Source of the DNA: Promethearchaeota archaeon
GTDB taxonomy: Archaea; Asgardarchaeota; Lokiarchaeia; Sigyniarchaeales; Promethearchaeaceae
DNA: 32,793 nucleotides
Reading direction: 5' to 3'
Assembly: GCA_004524545.1 (NCBI GenBank)
Contig: SDNX01000019.1
Location: forward strand, 1-32,793
Positions within the stretch are counted from its first letter, which is position 1; every line of letters starts with the position of its first letter. Both the position numbers and the translations under genes were made by a program. Shown here piece by piece: positions 1-8,885 of the stretch. The notes under the pieces are model-generated. The model did not search any database. It was not told the origin of the DNA and worked only from the letters and a program-made list of their open reading frames with translations.

Positions 1-1062
1 AAGATGGGTATGAAATTTTCCAAATATAAAAAATATCAAAATTGGAATGCTGAACAACTATTGGATTCATTCTTTAAAGAACAGAAGATAAAGGCTTTAT
101 TAACAGGTATACTTGCAGATATCGTCACAAAACCTTGTGAATTTCCAGCTTTGGGAATACCTTATTATAATATTGAGTCCGCTTTTGATAAGAGAATATT
201 GACAGACGATATAGGAATGCTTGGAGAGCCCTCCTATCATTATATACGCGGTGGAGCAAACAAGATTATTTTAGAAATGGAAAAACTCATTGTAGAGCAC
301 GGAGGAACTATAAAAACTGGTGTTAAAGTAGAAAAGATCATAATTGAGGATAATGTTGCTTCAGGAGTAAAGTTATCTGATGGAACTCTAGACCAAGCGG
401 ACATTGTTGTATCAAGTGGGTCAATTCCCGATATTTTTGACGACGTTATTGGGAGAGAAAATTTACCTGACGAATTGAAGCAAAAAATTGATAATTTGCG
501 TTATATGGAATCGTGCTTTTTTGTTCACTTGGGAATAAATTTCAATCCGCTGCGTTCTCAATCAAAAGAACTATGCTACTATTATGGAACCTATGATATT
601 GATGGTTCTATCGAAGAATCTCGTGAAGGAATTTATCATGAGGGAAAAGAAGGATTCCTTATTTATGTTCCCTCTATTCACACACCTGAAATGGCGCCCA
701 AAGGAAAATACGCCGTAACTATTTATACTATTTGCCCCGATCGCTTGAAAGAAGGAACTTGGGAAGAGAAGAAAGACCATTATGCCGATCTTCTCATAAT
801 GGAAGCAGAAAAGAAGATCCCCGGATTATATGAAGGAATTGAGACGAAATTGGTTATGTCTCCTGTAGATTTCCGGAAACAAATAAATGCCAAAAGACAT
901 AGTTTCGGAGGATTAGCTCCAATTATGGGCCAATCGGGTCCAGCTCACAAGACGCCCATCAAGAACTTATGGTACATCGGAGCTTATAGCGAAAGTGGCG
1001 GGGGAGTTGCCGGTACTATGTGGGGAACGAGAAATGTAGCAAAAAAGATATTAGAAGAATGA
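1..1062 (+). CDS. FAD-dependent oxidoreductase, phytoene desaturase/amine oxidase-like (C-terminal part; 5' end outside window)
   Basis: ORF runs open at the window edge; C-terminal LWYIGAYSESGGGVAGTMWGTRNVAKKIL resembles the FAD-binding C-terminal motif of phytoene dehydrogenase/NAD(P)-binding Rossmann oxidoreductases; no N-terminal GxGxxG in window. Confidence 0.75.
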   Translation, partial: KMGMKFSKYKKYQNWNAEQLLDSFFKEQKIKALLTGILADIVTKPCEFPALGIPYYNIESAFDKRILTDDIGMLGEPSYHYIRGGANKIILEMEKLIVEHGGTIKTGVKVEKIIIEDNVASGVKLSDGTLDQADIVVSSGSIPDIFDDVIGRENLPDELKQKIDNLRYMESCFFVHLGINFNPLRSQSKELCYYYGTYDIDGSIEESREGIYHEGKEGFLIYVPSIHTPEMAPKGKYAVTIYTICPDRLKEGTWEEKKDHYADLLIMEAEKKIPGLYEGIETKLVMSPVDFRKQINAKRHSFGGLAPIMGQSGPAHKTPIKNLWYIGAYSESGGGVAGTMWGTRNVAKKILEE

Positions 1063-1066
1063 TTCC

Positions 1067-3142
1067 TTAATTTTTTGCAATACTGGAATTCCCAGGGGGA
1101 ATAAAATGGATAATATGGTTTTCATCAATTAATTTCACCCATTTTTTCACTTCTGCTTTTGCATTATTGATGAAGTGTGCTTTTATTTTCTCGGCAAGTT
1201 TTCCGCTAGCCAATCCATTTTTCTGAGGTTTAATTCTCACAAATATCTCTGTCTGGGATTTTATAGCACTTTGAGGTCCCGCAATTATTCGTGGAAAGTA
1301 TATGTTTTTATCCCCATCGACATCCTCATCCAATTGCCCCACAACTTCCAGAATCAATCCGATTGTGAGCTCTAGAAAGGGTGCGGGTAAAAAGTTCTTT
1401 TCTCCTTTAATGAAAAATGAGCCCTTAGCTAGATATTCACCAGGATTCGGGGATTTCGTCACTTGATCTGGGTTTACGTAGTATATTTTTGTACTCCCCC
1501 ACCCTTCTCTCCAAGCGTTCGAATAACTAGCAGCAAATGTTGCAGTTTCCTTGATTGTCAGCTCAGGAATCTTTGTATTTTCGGGATTTTTTAAAACTGT
1601 TGAGGGAGCACCTCTCAACTCAGTGTGGAAATATAGATCATTTTTTTCCAAGTGTTTCTTAACGATTGTTTCATTCGAAGACGCGTCTTTTCCACCAACC
1701 ACAATGTACCCATCTGAACTCTTAAACCACCGGAATTTTTCAAACCATTGTTTTTTGGGTTGTTTCACTAAACTTATTTGACGTTGCATAGTTTGCTCTT
1801 TTTCGATTTGTTTCTCTTCTAATATCTTCTGAGTTTTCTCTAAAGCTGATTTTGCTCCTTCTATACGTCGTTTATCTTTTTTTGCGAGTTTATAATAATA
1901 AGTTGCATTATCTGTCGCATTAATTCTGAAATCCAACCGAATGATTGTACCTTCAATTTTCACTTCAATTTTTGCTTCTTTTGGAAATGCCTTATGAAAG
2001 ATGAGAGCTTCCTCGATCTGCATTTCTTTTCCCTTTTTCAGACGTTCCAATATTGTTTTCCATTCAAATCCGCGTTTACGAGCATCTTTGATATTACTAA
2101 GCAAAGCATCAATTGCAGAAAGATGAGTAAAGATCAAATCTCCGAGTAATAAATGGTTCTCTCGATTATCCTTGGATGACGTGACTTGCTCCTCCTGTGA
2201 TTCATAAATTCTCTCAAACTTTCGCAAAGCTTTACTTGCTTTATCGGTTTCACTGGATAACAAAAATTTGGAATCTAATTTCGCAAAGTATTCATCCACA
2301 GTTTCATTGAAACTGGAATATTGTATTTTCTTCAGATGAGAATGGATTTCTAGATCAAATGGTTCAAAAAAAACGAATTCATCGTTATCATCTGTATATA
2401 TTAGGCCGGGGAAGGAATCTTGATTCAAGATTTTAATCAGTTTTTGAATTTCTGTATAAAGTGATTTAATTTCACTTTTTTTAAGTGAGTTTGCGTCTTT
2501 AGTCTTATCAATTTGAGCGCGTTTGCACATTTCCTCTGCAATATACCCTACTAGTCCACTATTTTTTGAAATTGTTCGAATGGTATCAATTTCGGATTGT
2601 TCTAAAATTTCAACTAAGTCTTCATATGTCATATTCATGAAATTTTTTTCTCGTTGAGGAGGTGGAATGTAATCGGCTTTGGCTAATATTCTACGATCTT
2701 TGAGAAGTTTATAATGTTTCGCCATAAAAATGCGATTATCTCCATCGATCAATAAGAAATTACCCCCCAGAAACATTTCTACGATAAATTTCCATGACTC
2801 TCCTTCCTTACTGGCGAGCTCAAAAATTAAAATTCTGTCGAGATGATATTGATATACTCTTTGTATTCTCCTCCCTTTCAAGTATTTACGTAATGCAGAA
2901 CAATACTGGGATGGCATGGGAGGAGTAGGATAATTATAAGAAGTTATATTCATCCTTTTAGAGGCGTCCAAGATGAGATCCTTTTTCCCTTCTTTGGTTC
3001 GACATCTTATCTTAAGGAGATTGTCAGATATTTCATACACATTATCAATAAACCCATCTTGGAGTAGCATATTTAGTTCTTTAGCAATAACAAATACATC
3101 TAGATTAGAGACATTATTCTTGCTAGATTGTTTCTTCGGCAT
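1067..3142 (-). CDS. NFACT family protein (Rqc2/NEMF homologue, ribosome-associated quality control)
   Basis: 691 aa; N-terminal NFACT-N-like region (LDVFVIAKELNMLLQDGFIDNVYEISDN...), central coiled coil, C-terminal NFACT-R/DUF814 (IVVGGKDASSNETIVKKHLEKNDLYFHTELRGAPSTVLKN). Confidence 0.9.
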   Translation of the reverse strand: MPKKQSSKNNVSNLDVFVIAKELNMLLQDGFIDNVYEISDNLLKIRCRTKEGKKDLILDASKRMNITSYNYPTPPMPSQYCSALRKYLKGRRIQRVYQYHLDRILIFELASKEGESWKFIVEMFLGGNFLLIDGDNRIFMAKHYKLLKDRRILAKADYIPPPQREKNFMNMTYEDLVEILEQSEIDTIRTISKNSGLVGYIAEEMCKRAQIDKTKDANSLKKSEIKSLYTEIQKLIKILNQDSFPGLIYTDDNDEFVFFEPFDLEIHSHLKKIQYSSFNETVDEYFAKLDSKFLLSSETDKASKALRKFERIYESQEEQVTSSKDNRENHLLLGDLIFTHLSAIDALLSNIKDARKRGFEWKTILERLKKGKEMQIEEALIFHKAFPKEAKIEVKIEGTIIRLDFRINATDNATYYYKLAKKDKRRIEGAKSALEKTQKILEEKQIEKEQTMQRQISLVKQPKKQWFEKFRWFKSSDGYIVVGGKDASSNETIVKKHLEKNDLYFHTELRGAPSTVLKNPENTKIPELTIKETATFAASYSNAWREGWGSTKIYYVNPDQVTKSPNPGEYLAKGSFFIKGEKNFLPAPFLELTIGLILEVVGQLDEDVDGDKNIYFPRIIAGPQSAIKSQTEIFVRIKPQKNGLASGKLAEKIKAHFINNAKAEVKKWVKLIDENHIIHFIPPGNSSIAKN

Positions 3143-3193
3143 TATTTATTAGTTGTAATGTGTTAGACTATACTAATTTTATCTTTTCAAACA

Positions 3194-3601
3194 GTGGATT
3201 ACATGGCGCGTAGAATCAGAAACAAGAGTAAACTCGCAGGAAAATACCTTGTAAAGCGGAAAAAGACAAAAGTTGAATTAGAAAAAGACGCTATTGTCCG
3301 ACAGAAAGAACTGTTCTACTGGGCTAAAGCGATTACTGGAGCAGTTGCTGGTTTCCTAGGTGTTTATGCATTTGAACTAGTCGGATGGTGGATGTTCATC
3401 TACATGATCTTAATGTGGTTTGGATTTCCGTGGATCCTAAGTTTTGGATTTTTCCGGTTTCGATACGATAAAGAGAACTGGTCGTGGAAGGAAATTCTAA
3501 AAGAAGGCGCGGGAATATTCTTTCTGACATTTATGTTGGTATCAACTGTCTTCCATACCATCAAATACTTCCCTATCTTTGATCATTTTATTGGACTATA
3601 G
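3194..3601 (+). CDS. small integral membrane protein, about 3 TM, basic N-terminal tail; possibly EMC6/OPTI-like
   Basis: 135 aa ORF; hydrophobic segments ITGAVAGFLGVYAFELVGWWMFIYMILMWFGFPWILSFGFF and AGIFFLTFMLVSTVFHTI; start may be the internal ATG at 3203. Confidence 0.7.
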   Translation: MDYMARRIRNKSKLAGKYLVKRKKTKVELEKDAIVRQKELFYWAKAITGAVAGFLGVYAFELVGWWMFIYMILMWFGFPWILSFGFFRFRYDKENWSWKEILKEGAGIFFLTFMLVSTVFHTIKYFPIFDHFIGL

Positions 3602-5654
3602 ATTTAGGAATATTGTATAATTCGAAAACTAACTCGTTAAGTTTTTTTATTTGAGATTGTATAAGAAGATTTACTCCTTTTTTTCCAGTTTGTGTATTTA
3701 TTTTTGTGTTCAACTGAGATTCGTATAATAATTGCTTCAGTTTAATTTGTTCCTCTTTATTTTCTGTAGATTTAACAATTTGGAACTCTTTCTCCAAATT
3801 TGCCACAATACGAGTTATTCTATCTATTATTTCATCAAATTCCTTTTGAGCGATTAAAGGTTCAAATTTTCCTGTTGTGGAATCAATTCTTCCTGGTAAA
3901 GGAATGTCTTTCACCATTATGCTGTTGATTGATAAAAAGTGGGAATTTACCATGTAGGATTGGAATTTTTTTGTGATATAGTAGTTTACCAAATCGGAAT
4001 TAATGATTGCACAAATCACTTCCAAATTTAAAAACTTAGATCCCCAGATTAACCCATATCCTCCCATGAATGAATACCCCACACGGTCAATTGCTGCAGT
4101 TAGATTACGAGAGTTTGCCTTTAAAATGAGTTTTGGGGCAGATTGGAAATTTGAAATCAAAGATGGAGAAAATACGCTATTTTTTAATTTATATTGTGGA
4201 AAGAGATACTCTTGGCCGTCTAAACCAACGGGAAGTTCCCAAAAAATGCAATACGGAGCAACATTTTTGGACATTATGAACTTTAAAGCGTTATTATGTT
4301 CTTTTTTGTCCTCAAAGACGTTTTTTATAACTTGATGATAATACTTCGATCGAGGGGTACCGCTAAATAAGAGTAGATCTGTATCTCGAAATCGACTGAA
4401 GTCATGAAAATGCGCTTCTAATTCATCTACTACTGGATTTAATATAAAATTAAACCGATATCCTTCATTAGAGAGGAATTTATTATAATTTTGATTTGTA
4501 AAGACTTTCCATTCAATTGTATTTGGAATTGAGTCAGAAGGATCATTTGGAAAATCTAACAATCTATGAATCCAGTTTTGATCTAGATAAGAGAATTGAG
4601 AGGTTCTAATGAAAATAAGGGTATCATTAGGATTATCTCTACTTAGCCGATTCAAATGTTCTAGCAAGTCAGGAACTTTAGTTTCAAAAGCAAAGGCAAT
4701 TTTTCGTAAAATGGTGATGAGTGGATATGTAAATACCTCAAATAGATCACTACATCGAGATATATCAATAAACTCCAGAGGAACACAATGTATAAGCATT
4801 AATAATCTTAACTTCCCTCCATATTTTCGTAATAAATATTTCTCAGGAGTTATGAATCCAAGTAATCCGCCTTTTGGTAGTAATTTTATGCATTTTTCGA
4901 AAAAACAAACGTAAATATCAAAATCATATTTCGCGCTAAGGAAATGACTCCGAAGATAGCTATTATAAGTAGATTCCAGCTTGTGAACGCGAACATAAGG
5001 TGGATTCCCAATAACTATTTGTGGAGTGAAAGGGATCTCTGCCTTTAAGAAGTCTTGATGTATGAAATTTTGACTAATTATCTTTGAACAAATTATAAAA
5101 TCAGTCGTACAATTTCGAATAAGAAAAATTAATCCGATTATGCTTCGAAACAATGTACGTCCTTGTGTATTTGTCTGATCATCAATCTCACAACCGAACA
5201 TTGATGAGAGGATGGTCTGCAAACTAGTAAGAGAGGTTTTTTCTTTTAATTCGATTTTAATTAGTAAAAATAACATATCCACAAGAAAGTAACCAAGTCC
5301 TGCACTAGGATCTAAAATAATGGGGACCTTTCCTTCAGAAAAATCGATTTTTCCTTGTTGATATAGTACACGTTGGTTAATGAAACGACATATTGATTTT
5401 GGAGTAAAATACCTACCAAATTTCCGATTACCCTCTTGATTGGAAGGGTGAGTGTTCGATAGGAAATCTGTTAAAGAGGTCACAATACGATGAAATTCCA
5501 ATGGTTCCATAATTTGATTTCTTAGAAATCTCTCTCGATTTTTCAGGTAGAAATCAAGAATACCTCTATAGAAGTGAATGAAATCTATGGAATTCTCATA
5601 AAATGAAATAAGATCATGCAGTGTGGAATTAGAATTTAATGTGATGATAGACAT
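3588..5654 (-). CDS. Eco57I/TaqI-like class I N6-adenine DNA methyltransferase with C-terminal target-recognition-like domain
   Basis: Motif I ILDPSAGLGYFLVDML, motif IV VIGNPPYVRVHKLE; C-terminal GYGLIWGSKFLNLEVICAIINSDLVNYYITKKFQS...INSIMVKDIPLP resembles TaqI-like specificity domains. Confidence 0.88.
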   Translation of the reverse strand: MSIITLNSNSTLHDLISFYENSIDFIHFYRGILDFYLKNRERFLRNQIMEPLEFHRIVTSLTDFLSNTHPSNQEGNRKFGRYFTPKSICRFINQRVLYQQGKIDFSEGKVPIILDPSAGLGYFLVDMLFLLIKIELKEKTSLTSLQTILSSMFGCEIDDQTNTQGRTLFRSIIGLIFLIRNCTTDFIICSKIISQNFIHQDFLKAEIPFTPQIVIGNPPYVRVHKLESTYNSYLRSHFLSAKYDFDIYVCFFEKCIKLLPKGGLLGFITPEKYLLRKYGGKLRLLMLIHCVPLEFIDISRCSDLFEVFTYPLITILRKIAFAFETKVPDLLEHLNRLSRDNPNDTLIFIRTSQFSYLDQNWIHRLLDFPNDPSDSIPNTIEWKVFTNQNYNKFLSNEGYRFNFILNPVVDELEAHFHDFSRFRDTDLLLFSGTPRSKYYHQVIKNVFEDKKEHNNALKFIMSKNVAPYCIFWELPVGLDGQEYLFPQYKLKNSVFSPSLISNFQSAPKLILKANSRNLTAAIDRVGYSFMGGYGLIWGSKFLNLEVICAIINSDLVNYYITKKFQSYMVNSHFLSINSIMVKDIPLPGRIDSTTGKFEPLIAQKEFDEIIDRITRIVANLEKEFQIVKSTENKEEQIKLKQLLYESQLNTKINTQTGKKGVNLLIQSQIKKLNELVFELYNIPKSIVQ

Positions 5655-6162
5655 TATCGTAAATATCCCTCACAGAATAGTTACTCATCCCTGAAAACAA
5701 TTCGATTTCATTAGACCAATAAGATTCAAGTAACCATTGATCAAATTCGGTTTCAAATTCAAGATAATACCATTCCATAAATGCTTTTTTCACTGTTTTT
5801 ATATCGATATACTCTTTTTCACCATTATTTTTGAGATCCAAAAGGATTCTTTTTAGTGCGGGGAGGAAACTTTTTCTATCAATTTTAACCCGCTCACCAT
5901 ATGTACCTTCAGACAAAGGAGTGGGACCATCGAGCTGAGGATTTTCTTTTTCAAATGGGATTCTATCGATAAAATCCTTGTTGCTCTGCACTGTTTTTGT
6001 AAGGAATTTAATGGATTTATTGATATCTTTAAGAGATTTAGACATTATTTTATAATTGGCTTGTAATTTATCGGTAATTTTGGATAAGTTCTGTATTTCT
6101 CTTTGAATCTTATCGATATCACTGTTAGAAGAATCAGAATCTTGTTTTTTTTGTGCACCCAT
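5629..6162 (-). CDS. coiled-coil protein translationally overlapping the downstream methyltransferase
   Basis: 177 aa; N-terminal heptad-rich helix; overlaps the MTase start by 26 nt on the same strand; no family recognised. Confidence 0.65.
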   Translation of the reverse strand: MGAQKKQDSDSSNSDIDKIQREIQNLSKITDKLQANYKIMSKSLKDINKSIKFLTKTVQSNKDFIDRIPFEKENPQLDGPTPLSEGTYGERVKIDRKSFLPALKRILLDLKNNGEKEYIDIKTVKKAFMEWYYLEFETEFDQWLLESYWSNEIELFSGMSNYSVRDIYDNVYHHIKF

Positions 6163-6226
6163 GGATGTAATGACTATAACAACCCCACGCTATATACTTT
6201 CATGGAGATATTGTTGAGAGAAGTAG

Positions 6227-6394
6227 TTAAGATTTAATTTTAAAAATTTTTTCACCATTGTACTCCTTGAGTAAAAAGTCACGAATTGCAATTCGAATGG
6301 TTTCTGATCGATTGGGATAAATTTCCTGTTCAACTAAGTGTTCAATCCCATCAAGATATACTTGAGGAATATTTAATGTTACCAGCTTCACCAT
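6227..6394 (-). CDS. ribbon-helix-helix (CopG/CdrS-like) DNA-binding protein
   Basis: MVKLVTLNIPQVYLDGIEHLVEQEIYPNRSETIRIAIRDFLLKE; RHH pattern with PNRSE-IR-AIRD; start moved to the internal ATG at 6394 (the track's ORF starts at 6451). Confidence 0.8.
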   Translation of the reverse strand: MVKLVTLNIPQVYLDGIEHLVEQEIYPNRSETIRIAIRDFLLKEYNGEKIFKIKS

Positions 6395-6467
6395 ACCTTC
6401 ACTTAGTTGGTAAAAGAAAAAAAGCAATTTTAACCCAAATGTTATTTGCATAATATTGGGAAGTATT

Positions 6468-6905
6468 TTAGTATCGTTCTACCCGAACTTGAACTCCCCA
6501 AAGATATAGTGTGGCAAGAATAACTCCTATCAAAGACACGAAAAAGACGGGTAAACTTAAAATCCCTTGAATTATCGCCATAGCACCTATAATGAATACC
6601 TCTCTTAAAGCTGAGGGTTTTCCTCGTAATTCCATTGCATTAGCGAGACCAATTAAAGTGAAAGTGTAAAATACAACTATGAACAAGGATTTCATTAGGA
6701 TTAGAAGAACATCAGCTGCAGTTCCACTTTCTGGGGTTATATTTATCAAAGATCCATTGAATAGGAGCGAAAGAACGAAACAAATTCCTCCAACAATCAG
6801 AGATCTAATAGAAGAATTGTACATTTCCGTTTTTTGATCCGACATTCGTTGACGGGTATCTTGCTCTTCTTGGACTTGTTTTTTTCCTTTCTTGTATTTT
6901 GGCAT
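6468..6905 (-). CDS. hypothetical membrane protein (about 4 TM)
   Basis: 145 aa; charged N-terminus then hydrophobic segments SLIVGGICFVLSLLF, LILMKSLFIVVFYTFTLIGLA, EVFIIGAMAIIQGILSLP, FFVSLIGVILATLYLW. Confidence 0.65.
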   Translation of the reverse strand: MPKYKKGKKQVQEEQDTRQRMSDQKTEMYNSSIRSLIVGGICFVLSLLFNGSLINITPESGTAADVLLILMKSLFIVVFYTFTLIGLANAMELRGKPSALREVFIIGAMAIIQGILSLPVFFVSLIGVILATLYLWGVQVRVERY

Positions 6906-6919
6906 TTTTTTCTATCCTC

Positions 6920-7738
6920 CTATATTTTCATCCGGGATTGATACGAAATCACAACGATCACAATAAATCCGATTCCTACCACGGAGAATGCTATATAAGT
7001 CAGAATTAGCATAACCTTCCTTATTTCTGGGGGCTCGACATAAGGTATATCAATGGATGCAAAAGAGAGTAGAACCGTACTTGTTGTTTGAATCGTTGGA
7101 TCTTCACCTTCTGGATGGTTTCCAAATTGTATCGTTATCGCGTAAGTTTCATCAAAATCAAGCGAAGTATCATTATGGTAATCAAAAATATATTGTGCCG
7201 ATGTGCTGGTAGTGAGTCGAAATTCATAATAACTATAGGAATTTGCAGCCGTAGAAACATTTGCAGCTCCTATAAAATTGGATACAGAATCATTGAGATA
7301 CTCTCCACCATCATAGTGTTGATCTTCAGTGAAATAGGATCGCGTATCGGAATGTGAAAAATTCCTGGTTTGGATCAGTTTTGCATCTTTAAAATCTTCA
7401 ACTTCTGAATCGGTTGAGTTAGACAGGAGGAGTTTCACAAATTCATCATCGTTATGGTTAACCACACGAACTTCGACTAATACATACAAAAATGAGCTAT
7501 TAATCATAACATATAGTCGAAGATCGGGGGATTCATTATCAGTAGTATTTGCACCACTCCAGTAACTATCCTTTTTTCCATCAATAGTCGGGTGTTGTCC
7601 AATTGGTGCAGTGAGTTCTTCCACATCCCAAGCGGAACCTAACTTGATACATTGATTAAACACAACGATAGCACATAAGCTTATGAGAATGATAACCGTA
7701 ATAGTAGATTTCTTCCGTAGTCTCGACATTAACGCCAA
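6920..7738 (-). CDS. predicted surface protein: N-terminal signal/TM, CBM9/DOMON-like beta domain, C-terminal TM anchor
   Basis: N-terminal hydrophobic stretch STITVIILISLCAIVVF; IDGKKDSYW...DLRLYVMINSSFLYVLVEV pattern; C-terminal VMLILTYIAFSVVGIGFIVIVVISYQSRMKI. Confidence 0.65.
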   Translation of the reverse strand: MALMSRLRKKSTITVIILISLCAIVVFNQCIKLGSAWDVEELTAPIGQHPTIDGKKDSYWSGANTTDNESPDLRLYVMINSSFLYVLVEVRVVNHNDDEFVKLLLSNSTDSEVEDFKDAKLIQTRNFSHSDTRSYFTEDQHYDGGEYLNDSVSNFIGAANVSTAANSYSYYEFRLTTSTSAQYIFDYHNDTSLDFDETYAITIQFGNHPEGEDPTIQTTSTVLLSFASIDIPYVEPPEIRKVMLILTYIAFSVVGIGFIVIVVISYQSRMKI

Positions 7739-7921
7739 TCCAGTATCCTTTGAATAATTAGGAAGGATTTATTGTCCTTGAATTAAAAAGCCTTTGATAC
7801 GATTAGTTATTGATTCAATGCGATCAGCCCTATTGTATAACGATTAATGAAGCATCCAACTGAAAATTTTTATGAAAAGAAAACAATTGCTTCTCAATAC
7901 CATCTATCTAAATTCATTTTA

Positions 7922-7958
7922 GATGAATAAACTGTCAAAGGATGAATAAAAACTGTCA
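7922..7958 (+). repeat. near-perfect tandem repeat (gatgaataaactgtca / gatgaataaaaactgtca) at the 5' end of porGD
   Basis: Read directly: copy 1 at 7922-7937, copy 2 at 7941-7958, differing only by 2 extra A residues. Confidence 0.85.
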
Positions 7959-8885
7959 GATTATGTAATTAGCATAAGATTTCACGCACGTGGTGGACAA
8001 GGCGGTGTTACAGCCTCCCAATTGTGCGTTGACTCTTTTGCAGGATTTGGAGTAAACCAACCTCGGTTTGGTGCCGAAAGAATGGGTTCTCCTACCGAAT
8101 CATATGCGCGTTTGGGAAAAAATAAGAATTTGATTAGAACAAATACGCAAGTATACACACCCAATTATGTAGGGGTGCTGGACGATACTTTATTGGAAGA
8201 TATTGATGTTGCTGCTGGTATGACCCCCGGAGGGTGGCTGATTGTCAACACTGATATGTCATTCGATGAAATCAAATCTAAGATTAGCCGAGATGACATC
8301 AATCTTGCGAAATTAGATGCAACTGGTCTTGCACTTGAAGTTTTAGGAAGAAATATTACCAACACGGTCATTTTAGGGGCTCTAGTAAAAGTATCAGGAA
8401 TTTTCACGTTAGACCAATTAAAGGATGCGATTTTTAAAACCTTTAAAGCAAGTATCGCTGAAAAAAATGCAAGGGTAGTAGAACGTGCCTTCGAAAAAAC
8501 AGAGATCCTTGATATGGGTTTTAAATTGGATTATGGTGCAGATACCAAAAAACCTTGGAGTCACACTGGATTAGGCAATCCAGGATATAAGGAACGTGAC
8601 CTCGCAGGCGTATGGTACACTCCCGGTGGTTCCGAAGTAGTAAAAACTGGTTCTTGGGGTGTGTCTGTTGCACAGTGGAATAAAGAACTTTGCATCAATT
8701 GTCAAAAATGTTTTATGGTATGTCCAGATTTAGCCATTATCCGAGAATTAGGAGAAGATGGAGAGTATCACATGGCTGGAGTAGACGAATATCATTGTAA
8801 GGGTTGCATGAACTGTGTGTTAATCTGTCCCAAGAAAGCATTAACTGAAAAAATGAAGAAAGAACCCACAGGAGGTAAAAAATAA
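7953..8885 (+). CDS. porG-porD fusion: pyruvate (2-oxoacid):ferredoxin oxidoreductase, fused gamma and delta (4Fe-4S) subunits
   Basis: Conserved gamma motif IRFHARGGQGGVTASQLC precedes the ORF-track TTG start at 8022; GAERMGSPTESYARL; C-terminal two 4Fe-4S motifs CINCQKCFMVCP and CKGCMNCVLICP; exact start uncertain (see findings). Confidence 0.85.
   Translation: MSDYVISIRFHARGGQGGVTASQLCVDSFAGFGVNQPRFGAERMGSPTESYARLGKNKNLIRTNTQVYTPNYVGVLDDTLLEDIDVAAGMTPGGWLIVNTDMSFDEIKSKISRDDINLAKLDATGLALEVLGRNITNTVILGALVKVSGIFTLDQLKDAIFKTFKASIAEKNARVVERAFEKTEILDMGFKLDYGADTKKPWSHTGLGNPGYKERDLAGVWYTPGGSEVVKTGSWGVSVAQWNKELCINCQKCFMVCPDLAIIRELGEDGEYHMAGVDEYHCKGCMNCVLICPKKALTEKMKKEPTGGKK

Noticed and set aside
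571-780. Minus-strand 69-aa ORF
   Set aside because: Antisense within the oxidoreductase gene; no recognisable protein features.
7982-8164. Minus-strand 60-aa ORF at the porG start
   Set aside because: Antisense of conserved porG coding sequence; low-complexity translation.
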